Below, piece after piece: positions 39,024 to 48,061 of a stretch of 64,000 nt of DNA. Within the stretch, counting starts at the first letter, position 1, and each line of letters starts with the position of its first letter. Origin of the DNA: Bacillus sp. FJAT-29937 (GTDB lineage Bacteria > Bacillota > Bacilli > Bacillales > Cytobacillaceae). The stretch lies in NCBI RefSeq assembly GCF_001509555.1, contig NZ_LMAS01000004.1:62001-126000 (forward strand), written 5' to 3'. The position numbers were made by a program, and so were the translations under genes. Under the pieces are notes generated by a model. That model was not told the origin of the DNA. It did not search any database and saw only the letters and a program-made list of their open reading frames with translations.

Positions 39024-40256
39024 TTACGAACGGTAACTTGCGTTAATTTTGACATAATCATAGCTTAAGTCACAGCCCCAAGCTTTACCTGCTCCAGTTC
39101 CTTGATGAAGATCAACATGAATATGAATGGTAGGCTTTCGCAAATATTCGCTTGCCTCTTCTTCTGAAAATGGCTGTGGCTCACTATTTCTAAGCATTGT
39201 AACTGGCCCAATCGCAATGTCGACAGTGTTAGGGTTTATACGAACCTTTGATTGGCCAATAGCTCCGATAATTCTTCCCCAGTTCGCATCTTCTCCATAT
39301 ACTGCTGTTTTCACAAGGTTTGATCCAACAATTTGCTTAGCTACTTGTCGTGCTTCAAGATCAGTTTCCGCACCCAATACATTCACTTCGATTAATTTCG
39401 TTGCCCCTTCGCCATCTTTCGCGATTTGCTTTGCTAGGCTTTCACATGTATTCGAAAGCAGTTGCACAAACTTATCCCATTCAGGATGATTAGGTGTGAG
39501 AGACTGATTTCCGCCCATACCGTTGGCCATGACAAGAACCATATCATTTGTCGATGTATCCCCATCAACTGTTATTTGATTAAAGGTCGTATCTGTCACA
39601 AGTCCTAGAGCCGCGTGAAGGTATTCACTTTCAATATTAGCATCGGTAGTGATAAATCCTAGCATTGTAGCCATATTCGGATTGATCATCCCAGAGCCCT
39701 TAGCAGCACCGCCCATTGTAATCGTTAAACCATCAATTTCTGTACTATAGCAGCAATTCTTCATGACAATATCTGTCGTTAGAATTGCTGTTTGGAAGTC
39801 TTCAGCATGCGTAAAGTCAATACCCGGCTGTAAAGTCTGAATCCCGGCTTCAATCTTATCCATTGGCAAATACTCACCAATTACTCCCGTTGATGCGACT
39901 GCTACATAGTGCTCTTTTAAACCAAACTTTTCAGCTGTCCATTTTCTCATTTGGAAGGCGTCTTTTATTCCTTTTTCCCCGGTACAAGCATTTGCACAAG
40001 CGCTATTTACGACCACAGCTTGCAGCATTCTTTCAACTTCAATGCTTTCCTGTGTTACTTTTAATGGTGCTGCCTGAAAATGGCTTGTCGTATATACAGC
40101 AGCGCAATTTGCTGGAATTTCGCTAATGATCATCCCTAAATCTTTTTTTGAATACCTTAAACCTGCATGCACCCCGGAAGTTTTAAATCCATTTGGAGAA
40201 ATAATACTTCCCCCTTTAACCTCTTTTATGGATACAGATTGAGTAACAGCTTGCAT
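39024..40256 (-). CDS. argJ: Glutamate N-acetyltransferase / amino-acid acetyltransferase
   Basis: Ornithine acetyltransferase that recycles the acetyl group from acetylornithine to glutamate. The 410-residue precursor self-cleaves before the nucleophilic threonine, which I place at Thr197 in PNMATMLGFITTD. The upstream CANACTGEKG region and the C-terminal SYRS are typical of ArgJ. It lies second in argCJBD, 13 bp after argC. Confidence 0.95.
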   Translation of the reverse strand: MQAVTQSVSIKEVKGGSIISPNGFKTSGVHAGLRYSKKDLGMIISEIPANCAAVYTTSHFQAAPLKVTQESIEVERMLQAVVVNSACANACTGEKGIKDAFQMRKWTAEKFGLKEHYVAVASTGVIGEYLPMDKIEAGIQTLQPGIDFTHAEDFQTAILTTDIVMKNCCYSTEIDGLTITMGGAAKGSGMINPNMATMLGFITTDANIESEYLHAALGLVTDTTFNQITVDGDTSTNDMVLVMANGMGGNQSLTPNHPEWDKFVQLLSNTCESLAKQIAKDGEGATKLIEVNVLGAETDLEARQVAKQIVGSNLVKTAVYGEDANWGRIIGAIGQSKVRINPNTVDIAIGPVTMLRNSEPQPFSEEEASEYLRKPTIHIHVDLHQGTGAGKAWGCDLSYDYVKINASYRS

Positions 40257-40269
40257 GTCTTCTTCCTCC

Positions 40270-41301
40270 TTATGGATACATGGGAATGAAATCTAAACCC
40301 GTTGTTTCTTCAAAACCACAGATAATATTTGCATTTTGCACAGCCTGACCTGCTGCACCTTTCATTAAATTATCAATAACAGAAATAATCGTTAATCTTC
40401 CGGTCCTTGGATCGACATGAAGACCAATATCACAGTAGTTGGAGCCAGCCACCTCTTTGACCGATGGGAAAGTATTTTCCGGCCTGATGCGAATGAATTG
40501 ATTTTCACGGTAAGTTTCTTGATACAACTCTAGCAGTTGGGAGGTATTTAAATCTTCTGATAGTTGAACATAGGCTGTGATCATAATTCCTCTCGTAATT
40601 GGCAATAAATGAGTTGTAAAGGTAATTGGACTAATATCGTTGTTCCATCTTGAAAGCTGTTTCTCAATTTCAGGTGTATGCTGGTGTTCATTCACCTTAT
40701 AAACTCTAAAATTCTCATTTGCTTCTGAGAAACTAGTATTCCGTGCTAATGATCTTCCAGCACCTGATACTCCTGATTTGGCATCGATAATAATACTAGA
40801 TGGACTAATCACCTTTTCTTTAACGACTGGAGCTAGGCCCAATAGTGTAGCAGTCGGGTAACAACCAGGATTGGCAATTAATCTGGAAGCTTTAATCTCT
40901 TCTTTGTACCACTCCGAAAGTCCATAGACAGCTTTAGAAGATAAAGATTCATTTACAGGTTCATGTTTGTACCATTTCTTATATGTCACAGCTGGTAATC
41001 TTAAATCGCCAGATAGATCAATAACGGATATATTCTTATTTTCAAATTCTGCAGCTAATTGTCCGGAAATCCCCGACGGTGTAGCTAGGAAAACAATATC
41101 AGATTGTTCAGCGATCTTACTAGAATTAATGTTTTGCAAATTGTCGTCAATGATTTCAAAAAGGTGGGGATATTCTTTCCAAATTGGAAAGTCCTTCTTA
41201 GATGAGTGGATTGATTGTATCTTAAATTCAGGATGCCTATGTAATATCCGCAGCAGCTCTGCTCCCCCATATCCCGTTGTTCCAATAATTGAAACGTTCA
41301 T
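40270..41301 (-). CDS. argC: N-acetyl-gamma-glutamyl-phosphate reductase
   Basis: NADPH-dependent reductase, first gene of argCJBD. I use the ATG at 41301 (MNVSIIGTTGYGGAELLRIL; 343 residues), six bases after GGGAG; an ATG 15 bases upstream falls before this site. The active Cys is in ANPGCYPTATLL. The GTTGYGGAELLR nucleotide-binding loop is intact. It is transcribed from a clear promoter at 41374-41402 with ARG-box-like sequence just downstream. Confidence 0.95.
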   Translation of the reverse strand: MNVSIIGTTGYGGAELLRILHRHPEFKIQSIHSSKKDFPIWKEYPHLFEIIDDNLQNINSSKIAEQSDIVFLATPSGISGQLAAEFENKNISVIDLSGDLRLPAVTYKKWYKHEPVNESLSSKAVYGLSEWYKEEIKASRLIANPGCYPTATLLGLAPVVKEKVISPSSIIIDAKSGVSGAGRSLARNTSFSEANENFRVYKVNEHQHTPEIEKQLSRWNNDISPITFTTHLLPITRGIMITAYVQLSEDLNTSQLLELYQETYRENQFIRIRPENTFPSVKEVAGSNYCDIGLHVDPRTGRLTIISVIDNLMKGAAGQAVQNANIICGFEETTGLDFIPMYP

Positions 41302-41333
41302 AGCTTCTCCCTTCATTCAGCAAAATGTATATT

Positions 41334-41370
41334 TAATCATTTTTATTTATATTTATGAATTGATATTTCT
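41334..41370 (-). promoter_or_regulatory. ARG-box-like operator of argC
   Basis: Sequence around TAATCATTTTTATTTATA and the adjacent TTATGAATTGATAT resembles two AhrC ARG boxes (about 12 and 11 of 18 matches). It covers the predicted transcription start and early leader, a repressing position. Confidence 0.45.
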
Positions 41371-41373
41371 CTT

Positions 41374-41402
41374 ATTATAGAAAGGATGGAGGATAAAATC
41401 AA
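41374..41402 (-). promoter_or_regulatory. SigA promoter of argCJBD
   Basis: Minus-strand TTGATT (41397-41402), a 17-bp spacer, and TATAAT (41374-41379). It is back to back with the fnr promoter, their -35 hexamers being only 9 bp apart. Confidence 0.7.
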
Positions 41403-41411
41403 CTGTTTTTA

Positions 41412-41439
41412 TTGAAGTTTTTTATCTTTACAATATAAT
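41412..41439 (+). promoter_or_regulatory. SigA promoter of fnr
   Basis: TTGAAG at 41412-41417, a 16-bp spacer, TATAAT at 41434-41439. The leader to the fnr start is about 85 bases. No Fnr box was seen here, in contrast to the island genes. Confidence 0.65.
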
Positions 41440-41530
41440 AGTGTTATTATCCCAAAAAGATTGAATTATTCTAACGTTAAAGGTTCGTTTTTCCCACGGA
41501 CAGACACTACGGGAAAAGGTGGTTTATCAT

Positions 41531-42223
41531 ATGGAGTCCCAAATTGGGTTTTCTCATGAGCTTAAAGAGTTATTACTGACTGTTAATCATAATAGAAAAA
41601 TTGAAAAAGGCACCTTTCTATTTCAAGAAGGGATGGAAGCAAACGAGCTGTTTATTATTGAAAGCGGTTTAATTCAAATAAGCAAAATCGTTCCGGATGG
41701 GCGTGAGCTTACTTTAAGAATGTGTTCTACAGGTGATATTATTGGGGAGCTTACACTTTTCTGTTCAGCGCCAAGGTATATGCTGAGTGCAAAGGTAATC
41801 GAGTCTGGAGAGGTTGCAGTTATCTCTCAAAATGAATTGGAGGAAAGATTAAAGCAGGAGCATCAGCTAGCTCTTGAATTAATGAAGTGGACAAGCCTGC
41901 AATATCGAAAAACGCAAACCAAATTTAGAGACCTCATTCTTCATGGAAAAAAGGGTGCCCTGTATTCAACATTAATTCGACTATCCAATAGCTATGGAGT
42001 AATTTCCGAACATGGAATTACGTTAAGCATCCCATTAACAAATCAAGAGCTTGCCAATTTTTGCGGAACATCCCGAGAAGTTGTTAACCGGATGTTAGGG
42101 GTACTTCGAAAAAAAGAAATTATTTCAGTAGAAAAAGGAATCATTACAATCCACAGCCTTACCTATTTAAAAAACGAAATAGATTGTGAAAACTGCCCAG
42201 TTGAAATTTGTAATATTGAATAA
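41531..42223 (+). CDS. fnr: Anaerobic regulator Fnr (Bacillus type)
   Basis: Crp/Fnr-family activator that senses oxygen through a 4Fe-4S cluster. I use ATG 41531 (MESQIGFSHELKELL, 230 residues) behind AAAGGTGG. After a cyclic-nucleotide-type beta domain comes an HTH (LTNQELANFCGTSREVVNRM). The C-terminus carries CENCPVEIC, i.e. Cys219, Cys222 and Cys227. This CX2CX4C spacing equals the three Cys ligands of B. subtilis Fnr, whose fourth ligand is an Asp; Asp134 lies at a similar place. Three nearby promoters have Fnr boxes. narK, which precedes fnr in B. subtilis, is absent. Confidence 0.93.
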   Translation: MESQIGFSHELKELLLTVNHNRKIEKGTFLFQEGMEANELFIIESGLIQISKIVPDGRELTLRMCSTGDIIGELTLFCSAPRYMLSAKVIESGEVAVISQNELEERLKQEHQLALELMKWTSLQYRKTQTKFRDLILHGKKGALYSTLIRLSNSYGVISEHGITLSIPLTNQELANFCGTSREVVNRMLGVLRKKEIISVEKGIITIHSLTYLKNEIDCENCPVEICNIE

Positions 42224-42227
42224 CTCA

Positions 42228-42254
42228 AAAAAACGCTTACTCGAAGCGTTTTTT
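42228..42254. terminator. Bidirectional terminator between fnr and ywiC
   Basis: AAAAACGCTT / GAAGCGTTTTTT stem with a short loop and eight T, at a convergent junction. Confidence 0.85.
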
Positions 42255-42971
42255 TTATTGCACGGCAATTATTGCGATGATGAAAAAATAAGAAGCATTA
42301 ACAATTTCAAGAATACCTAATTTGGCCATTGTCAAACCTTTGCCGTAAAAAACGACGGCTCTAATTAAGCTTGGGATGTAGGCTGCTGCCAGTACCCATT
42401 TACCTGTCACAATCGTGGCTGCAATAATTGCCATATGAAAAATCCAGGAGATCCATTTATACTTTTGGTTTTTCTTTTCTCTTATCATTGTTTTTACAAA
42501 AAAGGTGCTGCCAGTGAAAAATAAAATGGAGGCAAAAAAGACTGTCCAAACCTCACTGACAAGGTCCCCTTTAGGAAGATAGCCGCTAGCTAATCCCGCT
42601 ATTGAAAACACAATAATCGCACTCAAATCATTGCCTAATGCACGATCCCTGTTTTTCGATGAATAATAGGCATTTAGGATAAAGAAAGGAATCATGGCGA
42701 GTCCAAATATCACGATGGCAGGTCTTTCCCATAACGGGATCAAAAGCAATATTAAAGCCGGCACTATATAGGTAATCGTCCATTTTCGATAGAAGTTTAT
42801 CTTTTTCCTTTTAAATAAAAGGAGCATTGGATAGGTAGCTAAATATAGTAATAGCCAGCCAAAGAAAAACGGGATATGTATCCACATGAACTCATTTGCA
42901 GCAACTCCCAGCCAGAACGGGATTATTAGCATCGCCCAAGCCCCGTGCTGTTTTGGTAAAAATAGCTTCAC
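42255..42971 (-). CDS. ywiC: YwiC-like membrane protein
   Basis: A 238-residue integral membrane protein with about seven hydrophobic segments. It begins MKLFLPKQHGAWAMLIIPFW; the KQHGAWAMLI start is the hallmark of the YwiC-like family. In B. subtilis ywiC lies next to narK-fnr and is itself activated by Fnr, and both points are reproduced here: a perfect Fnr box lies upstream. The biochemical function is unknown. Confidence 0.85.
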   Translation of the reverse strand: MKLFLPKQHGAWAMLIIPFWLGVAANEFMWIHIPFFFGWLLLYLATYPMLLLFKRKKINFYRKWTITYIVPALILLLIPLWERPAIVIFGLAMIPFFILNAYYSSKNRDRALGNDLSAIIVFSIAGLASGYLPKGDLVSEVWTVFFASILFFTGSTFFVKTMIREKKNQKYKWISWIFHMAIIAATIVTGKWVLAAAYIPSLIRAVVFYGKGLTMAKLGILEIVNASYFFIIAIIAVQ

Positions 42972-43002
42972 TATTTTCTCCTCCCTTTGGAATGCTGACT
43001 TT

Positions 43003-43045
43003 ACTATATCGGCTATTTCATTTTCGTTAAGTGAAAATTATCACA
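43003..43045 (-). promoter_or_regulatory. Fnr-dependent promoter of ywiC
   Basis: Minus-strand TGTGATAATTTTCACT (43030-43045) is a perfect TGTGA-N6-TCACT Fnr box. TATAGT at 43003-43008 is the -10; the predicted start is near 42996. The box centre lies at -41.5, the class II activator position. Confidence 0.85.
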
Positions 43046-43055
43046 GAAAGGAATA

Positions 43056-43080
43056 AAACCGCCAAATTGTGACGGTTTTG
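43056..43080 (-). terminator. Terminator of moeA-mobB
   Basis: Minus-strand AAAACCG / CGGTTTT stem around TCACAATTTGG, after the mobB stop. A weak T tail overlaps the ywiC upstream region. Confidence 0.6.
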
Positions 43081-43093
43081 AGGCATATCCATT

Positions 43094-43630
43094 TTATTTA
43101 CTTAGCTGATTTATAAGGAACTTGGTTATCCATTCTTCCCCTTTCATATCATGAATCGAAAAAAACGGGATGGCAGGATAGGCATCTCTTAACGCGGCAT
43201 TTTCCTCATTCCAATACAAAACTGCTTTAATATTCGTTAAGGTTGTAAGAAGTTTCTCGTTATCCACCGATTTCAAGATGACAATTTTCGGATAGCTTGC
43301 ACGCTTATGGCCTTCAACTATAATAAAGTCCGGGCTAAAATGATTTAGGATCGAAAGCTGCTCATCAAGAGTCCAAGTCTTTTTCTCTGCTTGGAGGATA
43401 AGTCTGCCATCCCCCTCCACAATAGCCGCGCGAGCCCCAGAAGAAATATGCTGGCTAGAATCCTTCGATTCAACCAGATCAGGCTTTCCTCCATGCCCAT
43501 GATGCTTAACTGTTGCGGCTATATAATCATGTTTCCCAAGATGAGTAATTATTTTATTTACAAGTGTTGTTTTCCCGCTGTTTTGGTAGCCAACTACTTG
43601 AAGAACATACGGAGACTTTACCATGGCCAC
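43094..43630 (-). CDS. mobB: Molybdopterin-guanine dinucleotide biosynthesis protein MobB
   Basis: P-loop GTPase-like protein of 178 residues that supports MobA in attaching GMP to molybdopterin. Walker A GYQNSGKTTLV is near the N-terminus. VKHHGHGG and the PDFIIVEGHKRASYPKI segment are typical of MobB. It starts at GTG 43630 inside the end of moeA, a 13-base overlap, which indicates coupled translation. Confidence 0.93.
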   Translation of the reverse strand: MAMVKSPYVLQVVGYQNSGKTTLVNKIITHLGKHDYIAATVKHHGHGGKPDLVESKDSSQHISSGARAAIVEGDGRLILQAEKKTWTLDEQLSILNHFSPDFIIVEGHKRASYPKIVILKSVDNEKLLTTLTNIKAVLYWNEENAALRDAYPAIPFFSIHDMKGEEWITKFLINQLSK

Positions 43631-44883
43631 TCGCTTCCATCAAAATCCTCAATCAGCAATACATCCACTTCAGAGCCTGCTTGAAATCCTCTTGTTCCCC
43701 CTGGCAGAATCATTAAGGAATTAGCACCAGCAAGGCTCATTACGATATTGGATTTGTCTACACCGCTCGGAAAAACTTTTAATTTCCCATCCTTTACAGT
43801 GACAGTCGTTCTAACAAAGCGGGTAAAAGGATTCGCTTTTGCAAATTCAACCGTAAGCTCAGCCTTCTCTTTCCTAAGATGAGGTTTTTCAACAAATAGC
43901 ATTTTCCTTATGATTGGACGGGTAAATAGTTCGAAACCAACATAGCAAGCAGAAGGATTTCCCGATAAACCAAATAAGAGCTTTCCTTCTAACTGTGCTA
44001 CTGTCGTTACACTGCCGGGTCTCATGGCAACTTTATTAAAAAGCACCTCTGCACTCAATTTACTATAGATGGCTGGAAGGTAATCAAAGTCCCCAACTGA
44101 AACCCCGCCAGTTGTGATCAGCATATCCACCTTATCTAAAGCTGATTTTACCGCTTCATAGCATGTATCAAACTCATCAGGAAGTTTACCAAAATAAACA
44201 ACCTCGGCGCCTGCGCGTTCTATTTGTGCAGCAATCATATAAGAGTTGCTGTTTCTTATTTTCCCAGGCTGCAGCTGATCATCTACTTCTAGCAGCTCTG
44301 TTCCTGTAGCATATAAACCAACTACCGGCTTTTTGGCAACCGGAACCTTTGCATAGCCAAACGTGGCAAGGATCGCCTGAACTCCCGGATTTATTTTTGC
44401 CCCTTTTTTAATAAGGACTTCCCCTTCTTTTGTATCCTCACCTCGGAATGAGATATTATCACCTGAATTGAATGAGCGTTTAATGGACATATAATTTTTC
44501 CCGTTTTTTCCAAACCCTTTCGTTAACTCAAGCATCACAACGGCATCACATTCTGCAGGCATCTGCGCCCCTGTCATAATGCGAACCGCCTGAAATGCGC
44601 CAACAACCTTATTTGTCACGTATCCGGCGCCAATATGATCAACGACTTCAAATTCAATTGGATTGTCTGGTGATGCTTCTTTTGTATCGATTGCTCTAAC
44701 AGCAAATCCATCATATGGAGATCGATCAAAATGAGGCACATCATTTGTGGCAGTGATATCTTCAGCCAAATACCTGCCGAAGCTATCATTTATTGAGACG
44801 TATTCTATTTGACCTGTTTTTTCAAAGTTCATTACCCGCTGAACAGCTTCACGAACGGGAATCGGATTTCTTCTTTCAACCAA
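43618..44883 (-). CDS. moeA: Molybdopterin molybdenumtransferase MoeA
   Basis: Inserts molybdate into adenylylated molybdopterin. The 421-residue protein starts at TTG 44883 behind AGGAGC. It has the N-terminal PVREAVQRVM, the DRSPYDGFAVRA loop, the MoaB-like core with TTGGVSVGDFDYLP and FGLSGNPSACYVGFELF, and the C-terminal beta-barrel. It forms an operon with mobB. A half Fnr-type site (TGTGA) lies upstream near 44958-44962, but the second half is poor. Confidence 0.95.
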   Translation of the reverse strand: MVERRNPIPVREAVQRVMNFEKTGQIEYVSINDSFGRYLAEDITATNDVPHFDRSPYDGFAVRAIDTKEASPDNPIEFEVVDHIGAGYVTNKVVGAFQAVRIMTGAQMPAECDAVVMLELTKGFGKNGKNYMSIKRSFNSGDNISFRGEDTKEGEVLIKKGAKINPGVQAILATFGYAKVPVAKKPVVGLYATGTELLEVDDQLQPGKIRNSNSYMIAAQIERAGAEVVYFGKLPDEFDTCYEAVKSALDKVDMLITTGGVSVGDFDYLPAIYSKLSAEVLFNKVAMRPGSVTTVAQLEGKLLFGLSGNPSACYVGFELFTRPIIRKMLFVEKPHLRKEKAELTVEFAKANPFTRFVRTTVTVKDGKLKVFPSGVDKSNIVMSLAGANSLMILPGGTRGFQAGSEVDVLLIEDFDGSEWPW

Positions 44884-44997
44884 TTATATCAGCTCCTATA
44901 GAGACATCATTATCCTTATATTATAGGTGTATTGGGAATGAATTAATATAATATAGCTCACACTTAATTCCTAATATTTGTCTTTACTATTCAAAAG

Positions 44998-45040
44998 TGT
45001 GATTCCAGTCACCTGCTAGAAATGAAATATCGTTTATGCT
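44998..45040 (+). promoter_or_regulatory. Fnr-dependent promoter of ric
   Basis: TGTGATTCCAGTCACC (44998-45013) matches TGTGA-N6-TCACT at 9 of 10 fixed bases. TATGCT at 45035-45040 is the -10; the predicted start is about 45047. The box centre is again -41.5. Confidence 0.75.
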
Positions 45041-45078
45041 GTATATGTAAATAAAGCTTGATCAAAGGAGGATTTATT

Positions 45079-45774
45079 ATGACTATGGCATTTTCAGAAA
45101 CAACATTAGTAAGGGATATAGTGAATGAACAACCGAAAACAAGCGATGTATTTAAACGGTATCGTATAGATTTTTGCTGTGGCGGCAACATTCCATTAAT
45201 AACGGCAGCAACTGAGCTTTCTGTTAATATGGAGCAATTAATGGAAGACTTAAATGAGGTATATGTTAAAGAAGAAAATCAAAAGGACAATATGGAAGTA
45301 TGGACGGACAGTTCATCGGAAGAAATTATCAACCATGTCATTCAGCATTATCATGTTCCTCTATTAGATGAACTTGCCCAATTAAGTCCATATGTAACAA
45401 AGGTATCAAAGGTACATGGTGACCGTCACCAAGAGCTATTAAAGGTGTATGAGCTATTCAATGAATTCAAGAAAGAATTGATTGAACATACAGCTAAAGA
45501 GGAAGAAACTGTTTTTCCTTTGCTAAAAAAATTAGAAGATCCTGAAGTTCCTAACCGCGAAGAGATTATTAAGTATATTAAAGAGCTCGAGAAGGAACAT
45601 GACCATGCGGGGGAAATTTTAAGACAACTTAGAGAAACGACTTCTGATTATGAGCTTCCACTAGATGCTTGCGGAACATATACACTTGTGTACAAGCGTC
45701 TTGAAGCGCTCGAAGGTCAAACATTCATGCATGTACATCTAGAAAATAACATTTTATTCCCGAGATATTTTTGA
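45079..45774 (+). CDS. ric: Iron-sulfur cluster repair di-iron protein (RIC/ScdA/YtfE)
   Basis: Di-iron protein that repairs Fe-S centres damaged by nitric oxide or oxidants. It starts at ATG 45079, seven bases after AAAGGAGG (231 residues). The N-terminal DUF542 domain has RIDFCCGGNIPL. The hemerythrin-like domain supplies His/Glu ligands (HYHVPLLDEL, HTAKEEETVFP, EHDHAGEI, FMHVHLENNILFP). An Fnr-type promoter links it to anaerobic or nitrate-reducing growth, when NO is made. Confidence 0.93.
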   Translation: MTMAFSETTLVRDIVNEQPKTSDVFKRYRIDFCCGGNIPLITAATELSVNMEQLMEDLNEVYVKEENQKDNMEVWTDSSSEEIINHVIQHYHVPLLDELAQLSPYVTKVSKVHGDRHQELLKVYELFNEFKKELIEHTAKEEETVFPLLKKLEDPEVPNREEIIKYIKELEKEHDHAGEILRQLRETTSDYELPLDACGTYTLVYKRLEALEGQTFMHVHLENNILFPRYF

Positions 45775-45782
45775 TTCTATTT

Positions 45783-45824
45783 AAAAACATCCCTGACTGG
45801 AGAAACCGAGTCAGGGATGTTTTT
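45783..45824. terminator. Bidirectional terminator between ric and moaA
   Basis: AAACATCCCTGACT / AGTCAGGGATGTTTTTTT, a strong stem at the convergent gene ends. Confidence 0.9.
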
Positions 45825-46841
45825 TTAACCGCCTATATAGGACATTTCAATTTTCTTGCGATTTCTTGCTGTTTCTTCAGTACGTTCATCTGAATAACGG
45901 TCTTTTCTTCCGCTCCAAATATCGATGATCTTGTTTCTAATTTCGTCTTCTGACGCACCGCTTCTCATAAACGCTTTCATATCATGCCCATCCCCATTAA
46001 ACAGACAGGTGAAAATCTGTCCATTTGCGGACAATCTTGACCGAGTACAGCTTGAGCAAAAGGATTCTGATACAGATGGAATAAACCCTACATCCACATT
46101 AGTCCCTTCATACCGATATCGTTTGGCAACCTCGCCATAATAATCAGGGTCTACTGGATCCAATAAGTAGTGCGCCTTCAAGATTTCATAGATTTCCTTC
46201 TTTGTGATCACATCATCCATTTTCCATCCATTAGTGCTGCCCACGTCCATATATTCTATAAACCGAAGCTGCAATTCGTTTTCCTTGCAAAACTTTGCCA
46301 TCGGTACGATTTCAGATTCATTTAATCCTTTTTTGACGACCATATTAATTTTGATGAAGAGCCCTGCCTCTTTGGCAGCTTTAATCCCATTAAGGACTTC
46401 TTGTACCGCAACATTTCTGCCATTTATTTTTCCGAATAACTCGTCGTTTAATGAATCTAAGCTAACATTTACCCTTTGTAACCCAGCTTCCTTTAAATCA
46501 TTTGCAAGCCTTGGAAGCAAGACTCCGTTTGTCGTTAGCGCAAGATCCTTTAGCCCATCTAATTCTGCAAGCTTTTTCACGAGAATCGGCAAATCCTTTC
46601 GAAGCAACGGTTCTCCGCCAGTAAGTCTAATTTTTTCTACACCAAGACCTACAAATATTTTTGCAAGAAGTTCAATTTCCTCATATGTTAATAGCTCGCT
46701 TTTCGGCAAAAAGGCAAAATCCGGTCCAAATTTCTCCGCGGGCATACAATACGTGCAGCGAAAATTACAGCGGTCAATTACCGAAATCCGCAGATCTCTT
46801 AATGGTCGATTCAATTGATCTTTAACGATTGATTTTTCCAT
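45825..46841 (-). CDS. moaA: GTP 3',8-cyclase MoaA
   Basis: Radical SAM enzyme that starts molybdopterin synthesis from GTP, 338 residues. The N-terminal SAM cluster motif is CNFRCTYC and the C-terminal GTP-binding cluster is [18 protein letters not shown]. The protein ends in Gly-Gly, the catalytic tail MoaA needs. It is 62 bp downstream of the radical SAM/SPASM gene with no terminator between them, so both are probably transcribed from the Fnr promoter. Confidence 0.96.
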   Translation of the reverse strand: MEKSIVKDQLNRPLRDLRISVIDRCNFRCTYCMPAEKFGPDFAFLPKSELLTYEEIELLAKIFVGLGVEKIRLTGGEPLLRKDLPILVKKLAELDGLKDLALTTNGVLLPRLANDLKEAGLQRVNVSLDSLNDELFGKINGRNVAVQEVLNGIKAAKEAGLFIKINMVVKKGLNESEIVPMAKFCKENELQLRFIEYMDVGSTNGWKMDDVITKKEIYEILKAHYLLDPVDPDYYGEVAKRYRYEGTNVDVGFIPSVSESFCSSCTRSRLSANGQIFTCLFNGDGHDMKAFMRSGASEDEIRNKIIDIWSGRKDRYSDERTEETARNRKKIEMSYIGG

Positions 46842-46903
46842 CCTATCAACTCCAATGAGGATGACCTCTTTTGAAACATTGTAGCATATTTTCTAACTAA
46901 TTT

Positions 46904-48028
46904 TTAAGATGTTGCTTTTTTTCTTAATGCTTTAGGAATGTATACGCAGAAAGGTTCACTTTCCATATAATCTCCTGTGACTGCATAGGAGCGGGAACGA
47001 GAGCCTCCGCAAACATACCTAAATTCACATACTCCGCATTTGCCTTTATATTGATCAGGATTTCTTAAGTTTTTGAAAACAGGTGATTCCCGATAAATTT
47101 CAGCTAAAGGCTGCTCCCTAACATTCCCTGCTTTAATTGGCAGGAGTCCGCTTGGGTAGACATCCCCAATATGAGAAATAAACACGAAGCCATTCCCATC
47201 ATTGACGCCTTTAGGAGCCCTTCCTAGACCATCAATAGACCCAGTTAATCCTTGTTGAGTCAACGCATCTAAATATTGAATATCACCGTTTTGTGCCTGT
47301 TCCTCTCTCATTTTATTCTGAATAACAACACGGCGATAATGCTGTGCCGCTGTCGTCTTTATATCAAAGGATACCCTTTTACTTAAATCATATAACCATT
47401 TAAATACCTTTTCATGTTCAACTGGTGAAATCATATCGCTTTCCTGTCCCCTGCCAGTTGGTACTAGGAAAAAGACACTCCAAAGAACACATTTTAAATC
47501 TTCTACAACCTTCGCCATTTCATCTAAGTAATCAATATTGTAACGAGAAATAACCGTATTTATTTGAACAGGAATTTCAAGTTCATGCAAATACTTAATT
47601 CTTTCAATTGTTAAATCAAACGAACCGGCAGTTCCTCGAAAGTGATCATGAATCTCAGGGGTTGGGCCATCAAGACTGAAAGCCCAGCGTGATAATCCCA
47701 CTTCCTTTGCTTTCTCAATTGCTTCCTTTGTCACATTCGGCGTTGCACTCGGGGTCATTGAGACGCGGACACCTTTGTCCACTGCATATTTAGCAATATC
47801 AAAAACATCCTCCCTCATCAATGGGTCCCCGCCGGTAAAGACGAGCATTGGATTATTCATTTCATAAATTTGATCAATTAATGCTTTTCCTTCTTCAAAA
47901 GATAATTCACGGGGATCTCTTCTATATTGAGCCTCAGCCCGGCAATGAAGACATTTTAATTGACAAGCTCTCGTTAATTCCCAAATTACAATAAAAGGAT
48001 CTTTATTAAAATCGCGGCTAAAGGACAT
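46904..48028 (-). CDS. Radical SAM/SPASM protein of unknown substrate
   Basis: A 374-residue radical SAM enzyme. The cluster motif is CQLKCLHC, followed by FTGGDPLMREDVF. The C-terminal SPASM-like region has CGVCEFRYVCGGSRSRSYAV and a late FCVYIP cysteine, which would bind auxiliary clusters. It resembles the BA_1875-type subfamily and, more remotely, heme-modifying NirJ/AhbC/AhbD proteins. The Fnr box and linkage to moaA point to an anaerobic cofactor or heme role, which is inference. The substrate is unknown. Confidence 0.85.
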   Translation of the reverse strand: MSFSRDFNKDPFIVIWELTRACQLKCLHCRAEAQYRRDPRELSFEEGKALIDQIYEMNNPMLVFTGGDPLMREDVFDIAKYAVDKGVRVSMTPSATPNVTKEAIEKAKEVGLSRWAFSLDGPTPEIHDHFRGTAGSFDLTIERIKYLHELEIPVQINTVISRYNIDYLDEMAKVVEDLKCVLWSVFFLVPTGRGQESDMISPVEHEKVFKWLYDLSKRVSFDIKTTAAQHYRRVVIQNKMREEQAQNGDIQYLDALTQQGLTGSIDGLGRAPKGVNDGNGFVFISHIGDVYPSGLLPIKAGNVREQPLAEIYRESPVFKNLRNPDQYKGKCGVCEFRYVCGGSRSRSYAVTGDYMESEPFCVYIPKALRKKATS

Positions 48029-48061
48029 GAGAATCCTTCCTCTCTTATTTCGCTATTTCCA

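Noticed and set aside
44951..44962. Fnr box upstream of moeA
   Set aside because: Only the TGTGA half is good. The second half (TTATA) does not fit and no -10 at the right distance is seen.
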